Part shown: positions 1 to 9,329 of the stretch, piece by piece
Numbering within the stretch: position 1 is the first letter of the stretch
How the letters are laid out: each line of letters begins with the position of its first letter
Source: Megascapheus bottae
Lineage: Eukaryota; Chordata; Mammalia; Rodentia; Geomyidae
Assembly: GCA_024803745.1 (NCBI GenBank)
Contig: JANJXV010000013.1
Location: 186,001 to 250,000 of the forward strand
Reading direction: 5' to 3'
DNA length: 64,000 nucleotides
The notes under the pieces: model-generated
What the model saw: the letters and a program-made list of their open reading frames with translations, nothing else
Database searches by the model: none
What the model was told of the DNA's origin: nothing
Program-made: the position numbers and the translations under genes

Positions 1-8
1 ATCAGCTG

Positions 9-235
9 CATGAGTGTCAATGTCAGCTGCGTGCGTACCTCCGGGGTGGACTGCGTCTGCGCCTACAGTGCCTCTGTCAGGAGCTGTGGACATCTAAGTC
101 AACTACGTGCGTACTCCGGGGTGGACTGCGCCTGCGCCTACAGAGCCTCTGTCAGGAGCTGTGGACATGTACGTCAACTACGTGCGTACCTCCGGGGTGG
201 ACTGCGCCTGCGCCTACAGTGCCTCTGTCATGTCG
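9..235. repeat. 76-bp minisatellite, about three copies
   Basis: Three successive copies of a roughly 76-bp unit are seen. The landmark GTGCGTAC recurs near 30, 106 and 181, each time followed by a CCGGGGTGGACTGCG-like block and CTACAG-GCCTCTGTCA. The second copy lacks one base. The third runs straight into the TG-rich array at about 232 through the shared string CTCTGTCA-G. The unit is GC-rich and CpG-containing, unlike the array beside it. The left end is cut by the window. Open frames through it are repeat artefacts. Confidence 0.85.
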
Positions 236-1925
236 TGTGTCATGAGTGTCGTGTGTGTTGTGAGTCTGTGTGTGCCATGTGTGTGTCGTGTGTGTCGTGT
301 GTGTTGTGTGTCGTGTGCGTCGTGTGTGTCGTGTGTGTATCACATGTGTGTCTCACACACGACACACGACACACACACATGACACAAATGACACATCACA
401 CATGACACACATGACACACATGACACAGACACGACACACACATGACACACAACACACACATGACACACACGACACACGACACACACATGACACACATGGC
501 ACACATGACACACATGACACACACGACACACACGACACACACGACGCACGACACACACGACACACACACATGACACAAATGACACATGACACACACGACA
601 CACACGACACACATGACACACATGACACACACGACACACAACACACACGACACACACATGACACATGACACACATGATACACACACATGACACATGACAC
701 ACACCCGCGACACACACGACACACAACACACACGTGACACACATGACACACGACACACATGACACTAATGACACACACACGACACACGCGACACAAGCGA
801 CACACATGACACACACATGACACACACATGACACAAATGACACACACATGACACAAATGACATACGACACACACAACAAACACGTGTGCGTCATGTGTGT
901 CGTGTGTGTCGTGTGTGTCATTTGTCTGTCATTTGTGTCATGTGTGTGTCATGTGTGTGTCATGTGTGTCATGTGTCATGTGTGTGTCATGTGTGTCGCG
1001 TGTGTGTCATGTGTGTGTCGTGTGTGTTGTGTGTCGTGTGTGTCATGTGTGTGTCGTGTGTGTCGTGTGTCATGAGTGTCGTGTGTCATGTGTGTGTCGT
1101 GTGTCATGAGTGTCGTGTGTGTGTTGTGTGTCATGTGTGTCATGTGTGTCATGTGTGTGTCGTGTGTGTCGTGTGTGTCGTGTGTGTGTCATGTGTGTGT
1201 CATGTGTATCACATGTGTGTATCACATGTGTGTCTCACACACGACACACATGACACACACGACACACATGACACACACATGACACAAATGACACACACAT
1301 GACACATGACACACAGGACACACATGACACACGACACACACACGACACAAATGACACACACGCGATACACGCAATACACGCGACACACATGACACACACA
1401 TGACACACACGACACACATGACACATATGACACACATGACGCAAATGACACATGACACACAACACACACAACAAACACGTGTGTGTTGTGTGTGTCATGT
1501 GTGTCGTGTGTGTCATTTGTGTGTCATTTGTGTCATGTGTGTGTGTCATGTGTGTCCTGTGTGTCATGTGTCATGTGTGTGTCATTTGTGTCATGTGTGT
1601 GTCGTGTGTCATGTGTGTGTATCGCGTGTGTGTCATGTGTGTGTCATGTGTGTGCCATGTGTGTCGCGTGTGTCATGTGTTTCATGTGTGTCATTTGTGT
1701 CATGTGTGTGTGTCGTGTGTCATGTGTGTCATGTGTGTCATTTGTGTCATGTGTGTGTCGTGTGTGTGTCATGTGTGTCATGTGTGTCGTGTGTCCTGTG
1801 TGTCATGTGTGTGTCATGTGTGTCGTGTGTGTCGTGTGTCATGTGTCGTGTGTCATGTGTGTCATATGTGTGTCGGGTGTGTCGGGTGTGTATCACATGT
1901 GTGTATCACATGTGTGTATCACACA
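236..1925. repeat. Polarity-switching TGTGTC/GACACA satellite-like array
   Basis: About 1.7 kb of degenerate 8-10-bp units (TCATGTGTG, TCGTGTGTG). The array alternates strand: TG-rich at 236-350, AC-rich at 352-878, TG-rich at 880-1232, AC-rich at 1233-1478 and TG-rich at 1480-1923. The switches use two recurring junction types. TG-to-AC junctions contain ATCACATGTGTGTCTCACAC (near 340 and 1210). AC-to-TG junctions contain ACAACAAACACGTGTG (near 870 and 1470). The array ends with three ATCACATGTGTGT blocks at 1890-1920, directly against the retroviral sequence. All long open frames here are low-complexity artefacts. Confidence 0.9.
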
Positions 1926-1929
1926 GTCC

Positions 1930-2222
1930 CGGGAAACTTCCCACGGCAAGGACAAATCCCACCCATTTGTCGATGGTGTAAAAAGGGCAGACATTGGGTT
2001 TCTGAGTGCCACTCCAAGACAGATATTCAAGGAAACCCTTTAACTCCTGGGTTGGCGGGAAACTACAGGAGGGGCCAGCCTCAGGGCCCCAATCAACAAA
2101 CTTCTGGGGCAGTCAGATTTGATCCCCCACAACAGGTGGCCTCTGCAGCGTCTCATCCCTCATGCGGGCCACCTCCGGGAGCACAGGACTTGACCTCTGT
2201 TCCTCCACCCATACAATATTAA
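1930..2222 (+). pseudogene. gag: gag remnant: nucleocapsid zinc knuckle
   Basis: The frame ending at the stop at 2220-2222 encodes one CCHC zinc knuckle (C-x2-C-x4-H-x4-C) at 1968-2009. A basic and then Pro/Gln-rich tail follows, as expected for the C-terminus of a betaretroviral Gag that binds genomic RNA. The upstream part of this frame (from 1452) is TG-repeat and not gag. Only one knuckle remains, whereas the family usually has two. The frame overlaps pro by about 100 bases. It is a truncated relic with no start codon of its own. Confidence 0.8.
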
Positions 2223-2938
2223 CTCAACAGGCGGGAACCCAGCTCCTATCCACCGGAGTGTTTGGGCCCCTGCTGCCAAATGTATTTGGCCTTATTTTAG
2301 GAAGAGGCAGCTCAGTTATTCAGGGACTTAATATTTCACCTGGCATAATTGATAATGATTACACAGGTGAGATAAAAATCGTGGCCTCTGCACAGGACGG
2401 CCCTGTCTCCATTTATCCGGGACAGAGAATTGCTCAATTGGCTTTACTGCCCCTAAATACCAATAACCCCAGCTTCTCAAAGTCCAGAGACTCCTCTAAT
2501 TTCGGCTCCTCCGATGCCTATTGGGTCCAGGCCATTACCCCTTCTAGGCCCCTATTACATTTAAAATTAGAAGGAAAATTATTTGAGGGACCTTTGGATA
2601 CAGGAGCTGATGCCACCATTATTGTCCAAAATCAATGGCCAGTCACTTGGCCACTTACCTCTTCTCTAACACATTTAAAAGGAATCGGCCAGTCCTCCAA
2701 CCCTCTCCAGAGTTCAAAAATTTTAACATGGGAGGATCAAGAAGGAAATAAAGGCACAGTCTAACTCTATGTAGTTCCAAATATCCCAGTTAACTTCTGG
2801 GGGAGGGATATTCTCTCTCAAATGAAGCTTTTATGTGTGGGCCAAATGAGATTGTAACACAGCAAATGCTTAGTCAAGGATTTCTTCCTGGCCAAGGGCT
2901 CGGAAAAGAAAAAGCAGGGCCTCCCCTTCCCTCTTGAG
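2123..2938 (+). pseudogene. pro: pro remnant: dUTPase, aspartic protease and G-patch
   Basis: This frame opens after a stop at 2120-2122 and lies -1 relative to gag, the arrangement used for gag-pro frameshifting. First comes a trimeric dUTPase domain at about 2165-2520: STGLDL, then a RGSS motif, an IID-DYTGE motif, GQRIAQL, and a weakened glycine-rich motif around NFGSS. Next is a retroviral protease with active-site LDTGAD at 2594-2611. A nonsense codon at 2762-2764 interrupts it, but in-frame protease sequence (a WGRDIL motif) continues to about 2854. A G-patch ([10 protein letters not shown]) follows at 2866-2938 in another frame, so there is also a frameshift. Confidence 0.88.
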
Positions 2939-2939
2939 A

Positions 2940-4035
2940 TCCCACCCAAATTAGTTCGCACTGGCCTAGGATTTAAAAATTTTCAACAATGGCCATTGAC
3001 ATTCCTGTATTCCACGCAGACAAGATTACTTGGAAACAGACAGAACCTGTGTGGGTTGATCAATGGCCCCTTACTAGCCACAGAGCTAGTGCAGGAGCAA
3101 TTAGTTGCTGGCAGAATTGAACCCACCACTTCTCCTTGGAATGCACCCATTTTTGTTATTAAAAAGAAAACAGGAAAATGGCGACTTCTTCAGGATTTGA
3201 GACAAGTCAATAAAGTCATGGTCCCTATGGGAGCCTTGCAGCCTGGACTCCCCTCACCAGCCGCCATCCCTAAAAATTTTCAAAAGATAGTAATAGATTT
3301 AAAGGATTGATTCTTTACAATACCCCTTCATCCCGATGATAGGCAGCATTTTGCTTTCAGCCCACCTGTAATTAACTTTAAAGACCCTGTGGCCCGATAT
3401 CAATGGAAGGTATTACCACAAGGGATGGCTAATGGCCCTACCCTATGCCAAAAATTTGTAGCACAAATTATTGACCCCTTTAGAAAACTTTACCCCTCCA
3501 TATATGTTATTCTTTATATGGATGATATTTTGTTGGCAGGACCGGAGGTTACGCCCCTACTAAAAGTGTCTCAAGAAATGTCCCAAGCACTTGTAAAGGC
3601 AGGATTACAAATTGCCCCTATAAGATACAGTTAAAACCACCCTATTTGTCTTTAGGCTTTGAGTTATTCCCTCATAAAATGATATCCCAAAAGATTCAGA
3701 TACGTACTTCTCATTTAAAAAACCTTAATGATTTCCAAAAGCTTTTAGGAGATATTCAATGGCTCAGGCCTTATTTAAAATTGCCCAATAATATCTTTTT
3801 GCCCCTCAATGATATTCTGCGAGGAGACTCTGACCCCTCCTCCCTCTGCAAGCTTACAGCAGGACTGCCTCCACACCCTGTCCCTGAGGAACTACAATCG
3901 CCTGCCTGTCAGGCCTTAAGTTCCCAGCTCCTAGAAACTGCTGCAGGCCCAGCTCCTGGGTGTAACTGGCCTAGCAGCATCTTAGCAATTGGCATGCCCC
4001 TGTCCAGGCCAGAGCCATTCAGCCGCTGCTCTTGA
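2940..4035 (+). pseudogene. pol: pol remnant: reverse transcriptase
   Basis: Betaretroviral-type RT in three pieces. The fingers and palm run from 2996 to a nonsense codon at 3308-3310, just after the motif-A aspartate (VIDLKD). The same frame continues (FFTIPL) through the catalytic YMDD at 3515-3526 and stops at 3632-3634. The thumb/connection part continues in another frame at 3646-4035. No RNase H or integrase motifs (such as HHCC) are readable downstream. All RT landmarks are in the right order, but the copy cannot make a full polymerase. Confidence 0.9.
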
Positions 4036-4165
4036 AGAGAACCTGCCCTATAATCGCTAGGGAGAGACAAGATATGGATGTTGTGACATTCTATGATGAC
4101 TGCATTAGTTATGAAAAATTGGCATAGAACTGCTCCCCCAAATCTAGAGGCCACAGTCTAATCGC

Positions 4166-4399
4166 ATGGGGAGCAGTGGCCTATTGGCTGGAAAAACAAT
4201 TGGGGCTACTAAAGTTAATAAGGATCCGGCAAATACAAGTTTCAAATACAAGTTTCTTCATGATCTCCCTGCAGTAAATATGCCCATGGGAGCTACCCGA
4301 CCAGGGCTCCCAAGTCTTTCATCAATTCCTCATAATTTGTATATTTATGCTATTGAGATAAAAGATTGCATTTTTCTAGAAACAGTGGTTTTCCTTTAA
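4166..4399 (+). pseudogene. Second, diverged reverse-transcriptase fragment
   Basis: This short frame repeats a segment already present at about 3180-3315. The string LHD-AVN is followed by PMGA-RPGLPS, a proline-containing spacer, and an I-IKDCIF motif, all matching the RT finger/palm block ending at motif A. Base identity to the first copy is only moderate, so it looks like a piece of a related but different provirus, or an old duplication, rather than a recent tandem copy. It lies downstream of the thumb region, where RNase H would be expected. Confidence 0.65.
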
Positions 4400-5498
4400 C
4401 AACCTTTTTTTGTAAAAGATGCCCAGGTGAAAAGCAAAGGCCTCTGGAGGTAAGTAGAAATCGGCTGGCCCCCTGTATGTCTGTGTTTTGTTTTGTTTTG
4501 TTTTTAAGAAAGTGCACTGTGGTCCTAAAACAGAGAGAAAAGAAGGCTGGACCCAGCAAGGTCTCTAAGGCCTGGGTGGTCAAGGGACGCCTTGATCCCC
4601 CTTCTGAGTTTCTTGTGGATAACAGGGCATGCCTGAGAGTCCCACCAGCAAGACATGTCTAAATCTAAAAATAGCTGTTTAGAGAAAACATTCATCTAAA
4701 TTTATATTTTTGTGTTAAGTGTATCTGATTAAGTCCAATTTCCTTGTTATATGTCAATGTCTGATTTTGTTTCAGAGCCTTTTGTAGATAGGTTAGGATG
4801 GCCTCCGCCTGCCAGCTACAAGGAAATTGAAATCTATCTTTCTGTCACTCTGGTAGTTTAAGGCCAGGCATGCCATCAGAAGTTTAGGAGTTATTTAAAA
4901 GTCTCTGCTTTTCTGTCTTGTTCGTGTTACATAATTTTCCTTGTCCAGTTTTGTCTTCAAAATTGGTACCAGTTCTAAATAGGGATCCTTATGGTTTTTC
5001 TGCATGTACTCAAGCGCACATCCTTTTTATCTATTTGAATATTTCTGGGAAATAAAAGTTTTGGCCCCACTCGGGCCTGGTATGGCCCCTCCCAATCGGC
5101 TGCAGTTCAGGTGAGCAGAGGCCAGACAAAGCAGCTGCAGGCTTCGTCTAGTTTCCTTTTTCCTACAACCTGCTGAAGTGACAGTCTGGAGACAGTTGGT
5201 GGCAGGACAAACATCAGTCTTAGTTCTCCTAAGTTTAAGACTCCCACCCAACTTGGTTGTCACACACAAGAATAAGATTAGCAAAAAATCCCTTGTCACT
5301 AAACTTCTGGAAAATGTACACCCCCATATTAATTTTGCGCGCTTTAAGATCTTTGAGTATGAATGTGTGTGTTCACGGGTGTGAATGAATATGTTCAAGG
5401 TTAAATTGTCAGCATGCTATGTAAACAATGGATAAATTTATACTTGAAAAACAAAAGCAATTGGGTAAATCTAAGTTTAAACTTCAAGAAAAGTATTA
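4400..5498. other. AT-rich ERV interior or unassigned DNA
   Basis: No retroviral or host reading frame can be recognised. There is a short (GTTTT)n run near 4487-4503. The open frames on both strands at 5027-5398 have no family resemblance and appear to be chance. By position this would be pol/integrase or non-coding spacer of the ERV. Confidence 0.5.
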
Positions 5499-5500
5499 GG

Positions 5501-5697
5501 GGGCCAGGAACTTGGCCTAGTGGTTAAAGTGTTTGCCTAGCAAGCACGAAGACCCGGGTTCGATTCCTTGGTACCACATATATAGAAAAAGCTGGAAGTG
5601 GTGCTGAGGCTCAAGTGGTAGAGTTCTAGCCTTGAGAAAGTCCAAGGATAGTGCTCAGGCCCTGAGCTCAAGCCCAGGACTGGCAAAAAAAAAGAGA
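5501..5697 (+). mobile_element. IDL-Geo SINE with target-site duplication
   Basis: Full dimer. The tRNA-like left half contains CTAGTGGTTAAAGTG (A-box region) and GGGTTCGATTCCTTGG (B-box). The Geo right half (GAAGTGGTGCTGAGGCTCAAG) ends in ACTGGC plus an A-run. It is flanked by the direct repeat AAGTATTAGG at 5491-5500 and 5697-5706. Confidence 0.93.
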
Positions 5698-5706
5698 AGT
5701 ATTAGG

Positions 5707-6640
5707 TTTAAATGTTTCCTGTGTCTCAAACGTACATTGTTTTAAAGAGAAACTGGTAAAAAGTATTTTTCTAAAGATCCTGAAATCTGCATTTTAAAAA
5801 TCTGGCATTGCAATGGATACAGCTGTCTACATTGCAAACATTGTATCCTGTTTAGCACAAAGGTATTAGGGAATTTGGGATTTATTACTTTAAGTTAGAG
5901 TTTGGAGACATGTATTAGAGATTTAAACGTAAATTTGTTTAGTAATATAAAAAATTTTGCCTGTCTGTCTTTTCTTGCAAACTGACACTAGAAATCTCAT
6001 GGTAAAATGTGAATAATGTGATTAGTATTTTAAAGGACTGTTTAAAGGTTTATCTCCATGCAATTGAGTGTATTTTAAAAAAGGAAGGAAACTAAGTCCA
6101 GACTTAGACTGATGTCTGTAGTTCTTGCATTAGGGAAAAACTATTATTTGAGTTTAAACTGTTGTTGGAGTTCTAGGCGGTAATCTAAACTGCAGGAAAA
6201 AACAAAAAGCCTCTTCTAAAGGCAAGGGGGGTGCCTTGAGCCCTAGGGGGCCTGGAGACAAAAGGAGTTCTTTGTGCCCTTAAAAGTTTTTCAATTGCAA
6301 ATAAAGGCTAAGGTGTTAATTGTTTAAGCAAGTATCAGTAAAAGTTTTTAAGAACATTGAAAATGGGTCTCTAAACAATATTTGAAAGTAAAAATGTTTG
6401 AAGAAAGAAAAAAAAAGGAAAATTAGGACTACCAAAATGATCGCTTAATCGCTATTTAGTTTGCTCTTATAAAGTCTCCTTATAGCAATTTCCAGCTGGC
6501 CCATGGAGAAGGACAGCAATCCTTATTCAGATGTAACTTTGGCTCTTCATCAGGTTCCAGGTAAGATCATGCTTAGACTATTTCTGTGTTGACCACCTTG
6601 TTGCTTTAATTGGAGTAACATGGCCTTTTGTAGGACTCAT
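5707..6640. other. AT-rich stretch, no gene seen
   Basis: Low-GC sequence between two SINEs. There are no readable retroviral motifs and no open frame of note. It is probably decayed ERV interior by position. Confidence 0.4.
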
Positions 6641-6965
6641 TGATCTGAAAGCTGCAGTTTCGAGCTAGCCCGGGCAAAGCAAAGTCCCCGTGAGACTGTG
6701 GCGTCTAATCTGGCAGCAGAGTGCTATTGAGGCAGAGTTGCTTTGGAGCTGGAAGTGGCAGAGTTCTAGCACTGAGCTGAAAAGCTGGGGGACAGCACTC
6801 AAGCAGCAAGCTCTGGACTCACAGTGGCAGAATGCAAGCCTTGAGCTGCAGAGCTGAGGAGTGGTACTCAGGCCCAGAGTTTGGGACTTAAAAGTGGCAG
6901 GGTGCTAGCCTTGAGTTGGAAAGCTGAGAGACAGCACTCAGACCCGAAGTTCAAGTCCAGCAACC
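6641..6965 (+). mobile_element. B1-Geo SINE with tandemly triplicated Geo monomer
   Basis: The left part (GATCTGAAAGCTGCAGTTTCG through GTGAGACTGTGG) matches the B1-like half. Three successive Geo-like units of roughly 75-80 bp follow, each with an AGTGGCAG(A/G) start, a GCC/CACTGAGCTG- or GCCTTGAG-like centre, and an AG-ACAGCACTCA or GGTACTCAGGCCC end. Start points are near 6745, 6821 and 6889. Ordinary copies elsewhere in the window carry a single Geo unit. Confidence 0.75.
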
Positions 6966-7864
6966 AACAAAGTGAAATGCCAAAGGGATGTTTATCCCGG
7001 TGTGAATAGACACTATTGGGATGATAGAAATGAAGCATCCAGATTCAGTAAGCCACTGCTTGGATGGCAGAGATGGTGTCAGACCCTAGAGTCACTCGTG
7101 CTTGGCCATTCAATATTTATCTGAGCCGGGAGGTCATAGAACAGTTTGTAAGCATGCCTTACTAATGCCCATGCCTTTCATAACTGGGCAGGAACTTGTC
7201 AATCATCTGTGATAGTGGGTAGTTTAAAGTTCTAACTGAGTGAAGTTTGATTTGACCCCAGCCACAAATTCAGGAAAGTTTGTGGATCTGAGGCTTGTGT
7301 CCCTACTATCTGTTTAGATCTGGCAACTGAAGCATAGTTAGAGTCGTAGGGATTAAGTTCCCCAGACAATCAGGAAATGCCTTTGGAAATGGGTGCTAAG
7401 TAAGCTACACTATTGGAGCCAAAGAAGGTTTGTGCAGTTGTTAAATGCTGAATATGATCTCTAGTTTGGAGCAAATCATCATTCCTGGTAGCTAATCCTG
7501 GCAACCCCTTGGTAAAATAGGCTAAGCTTTTTAAGGTCCCTGGTCAAGTACAGAGACAACGCCCCTGAGTCAGCCTGAAGAAGTTACAGAAGCTGAATCT
7601 CCGCCCAACAATCCCCTTTAGATAAAGGGACCAGGGAATCATTGGGAGAATTCACCGAAGGCAGGCCTTAGGTTAAGCTTCTTTAACCAGTTTGGCAGAA
7701 ATTTGCAGGCAATCCAGCAGGAGGTGTGACATTCCATTGGACTTCCTGAGAGATGAAGCTGCTGCCACATATTCTGCCTTTCCTGATTCAACCACCACCG
7801 CCCAGCTGTTTCCTGAGAGGACTGGAAAAACTCTTGGTGATGGGAATTGGAGATGTACAAGCAT
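6966..7864. other. ERV interior, env surface region unreadable
   Basis: No gene motif can be recognised. By position just upstream of env TM it should hold the surface subunit, but no signal peptide, receptor domain or furin site is visible in any frame. The minus-strand frames at 7639-7864 are shadows. Confidence 0.4.
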
Positions 7865-8533
7865 TATCTAGCATTGTCGGAGATTTACAGGACCAGCTCG
7901 ACTCCTAGGCAGAAGTAGTGCTTCAGAACAGGAGAGGGTTAGACCTGTTAACTGCAGAACAGGGAGGTATTTGTTTGGCTTTCAGGAATGATGTTGCTTC
8001 TATGAAAACAAGTCTGGCATTGTCCGGGACAAAATAAAAAACCTTCAGGAAGACTTGGAAAGAAGGCGAAAAGAGCTGGCTGACAATCCCCTGTGGAGCA
8101 GATTCAATAGACTCTTACCTTATCTCTTGCCCCTGCTAGGACCCTTGCTTGCTTTATTACTAATTGCTATGATTGGACCATGTATTCTTTTTTTTTTTTT
8201 GCCAGTCCTGGGCTTGAGCTCAGGGCCTGAGCGCTGTCCTTGGACTTTCTCAAGGCTAGCACTCTACCACTTGAGCCTCAGCACCATTTCCGGCTTTTGT
8301 CTATGTATGTGGTACCAAGGAATCGAACCCGGGTCTTCGTGCATGCTAGGCAAGCACTTTAGCCACTAGGCCAAACTCCCGGCCCCGGACCATGTATTCT
8401 TAATAGGCTTGTTTCATTCATAAAGCAGCGGGTAGATACCCTGATGGCAAAACCCATACAAGTTCATTATCATCAATTGGCTCTTGAAGACCTGGATGTG
8501 CCATATGGCTCTCCTATGGAAACTGCGCCTTAG
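7865..8533 (+). pseudogene. env: env transmembrane subunit remnant, split by a SINE
   Basis: The coding trace runs from a heptad-repeat-like segment at about 7865, through a nonsense codon at 7906-7908, into the conserved TM ectodomain block ([10 protein letters not shown] at 7921-7950, then EQGGIC). The CX6CC disulfide motif keeps only its first cysteine. A frameshift follows, then an ERRRKEL / NPLW pre-membrane stretch and a Leu-rich membrane anchor (8100-8187). An IDL-Geo SINE interrupts at 8189-8386, and a short cytoplasmic tail ends about 8533. This TM type belongs to gamma and type-D envelopes, which mediate membrane fusion. The copy is dead. Confidence 0.85.
8189..8386 (-). mobile_element. 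IDL-Geo SINE inserted in env
   Basis: Complete minus-oriented dimer: poly-T, GCCAGTCCTGGGCTTGAG at the Geo end, GAATCGAACCCGGGTCTTCG in the tRNA-like half, and GGCCCC at the 5' end. It has a perfect 14-bp target duplication, GGACCATGTATTCT, at 8175-8188 and 8387-8400. Intactness and the perfect duplication indicate insertion well after the provirus decayed or became fixed. Confidence 0.97.
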
Positions 8534-8886
8534 TCCCACATAGCGCACACCCTCTGGGTGAAGGTATCTGCCTAAGAGGTGCATTGCTAGTGCAAAGGGG
8601 CTAGTAAAGCTAGCATATGGGACCCCTTGAGAGATACGAACGATAGCATAGGGGTTTGTGTCGCATCATCATGGGACACGGCCTTGTGAGTACAAGACCA
8701 TTTCCCTTGCTAATCCCCTCCTTCTCAAAATGACACCTGAGGCTTTAACTAAGGGACATGACTGCCAACCAACAGATCGCTTCCCTTGTTCCGCCTCCAA
8801 AATGCATGAAGGATCAGTGCCTCTGTCTCCCCTCGCAGATTAATACCTATTGTTACCAATGTTGCCATATGCTCTCACTTACATAT
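8534..8886 (+). other. ERV env-LTR intergenic region
   Basis: Non-coding stretch between the env tail and the polypurine tract. It contains short inverted repeats (for example GCTAG-TAAA-GCTAGC near 8607-8624). In type-D retroviruses this interval carries an RNA export element. I see no convincing equivalent and only note the position. Confidence 0.4.
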
Positions 8887-8887
8887 A

Positions 8888-8901
8888 CAAAAAGGGGGAC
8901 T
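8888..8901 (+). promoter_or_regulatory. Retroviral polypurine tract
   Basis: ACAAAAAGGGGGACT immediately precedes the TGTTGG that begins the LTR. The purine run is the primer for plus-strand DNA synthesis, and its placement against the LTR fixes the LTR start at 8902. Confidence 0.85.
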
Positions 8902-9319
8902 TGTTGGAGACTGCCTCAGGGTCTCTTAACTTGTTGGCTAAGACTTTTAACATGATAGGTTTAAGGCTGCTATACTCTGTCTCAGGAAAGACCACAAACA
9001 CCTGAACCAAATTGCCCCCGACCAAATTGCCCCACGTCCTGTTCTGACAGACCCATTGTCTTTCTCACAGACCCTTATCTTTCTCACAGACCTGTTATTT
9101 TAGCGACCAAATTGCCTATGTCTTGTTCCCACGGACTTATGCTGACAAATTTTTTTTTTACTGAGCCTAGTTCCTGCCTTAGGGCTCTCTATAAGCCCCT
9201 GATGGTTTTCAATAAACAGACCTTGATCTTGGTCTCATTCCTTTGTGTTTGTCTGTCCCACTCATTTAGGTACGGTTTCCTCTCGAGTCTCAGTTGACTG
9301 AACCCCGCGAGCCGGGGCA
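8902..9319 (+). mobile_element. 3' LTR of the ERV
   Basis: Begins TGTTGG after the polypurine tract. It has a TATA-like CTATAAG at about 9189-9195 and an AATAAA signal at 9211-9216, then a GT/T-rich U5. It probably ends at CA 9318-9319 after a CCCCGCGAGCCGGGG hairpin. The U3 has repeated CAGACC(C/T)-TTATCTTTCTCA-like units at about 9040-9100. The 3' edge is inferred from the CA end only. No second LTR is in the window. Confidence 0.75.
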
Positions 9320-9329
9320 CTCTTTTATC

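Larger units (their letters stand above)
1926..9319 (+). mobile_element. 5'-truncated class II (type-D-like) endogenous retrovirus
   Basis: Degenerate provirus in plus orientation. In order it shows a gag nucleocapsid knuckle, a dUTPase-protease in the -1 frame, a G-patch, RT with YMDD, an extra RT piece, about 3 kb without readable genes, an env TM subunit, a polypurine tract and an LTR. A dUTPase inside pro with a G-patch is the betaretrovirus arrangement, and a gammaretrovirus-style TM beside it is the type-D mosaic. The 5' LTR, leader, matrix, capsid, most of integrase and the env surface subunit are not visible. Stops and frameshifts in every gene exclude function. The internal span 4400-7860 is assigned to this element only by position. 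Confidence 0.85.

Noticed and set aside
10..921. Several 130-190-codon open frames in the TG/AC array, rich in Cys/Val/His/Thr
   Set aside because: They are translations of an 8-10-bp repeat in all frames on both strands, with no start context or domain.
236..1925. Possible CRISPR-like array because of regularly spaced short repeats
   Set aside because: Units are contiguous and degenerate without unique spacers, and the rest of the window is clearly mammalian.
5501..5600. tRNA genes (the window has many A-box/B-box pairs)
   Set aside because: Every such pair sits in the IDL half of a SINE with a Geo half or A-tail; none folds into a clear cloverleaf with acceptor pairing.
8055..8369. A 104-codon frame with a membrane segment as a possible host membrane protein
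   Set aside because: The first part is the ERV env membrane anchor and the second part is antisense SINE sequence; the fusion is accidental.
8534..8886. A type-D-like RNA export element between env and LTR
   Set aside because: The position fits, but I could not find the paired stem-loop arrangement; only short inverted repeats are visible.
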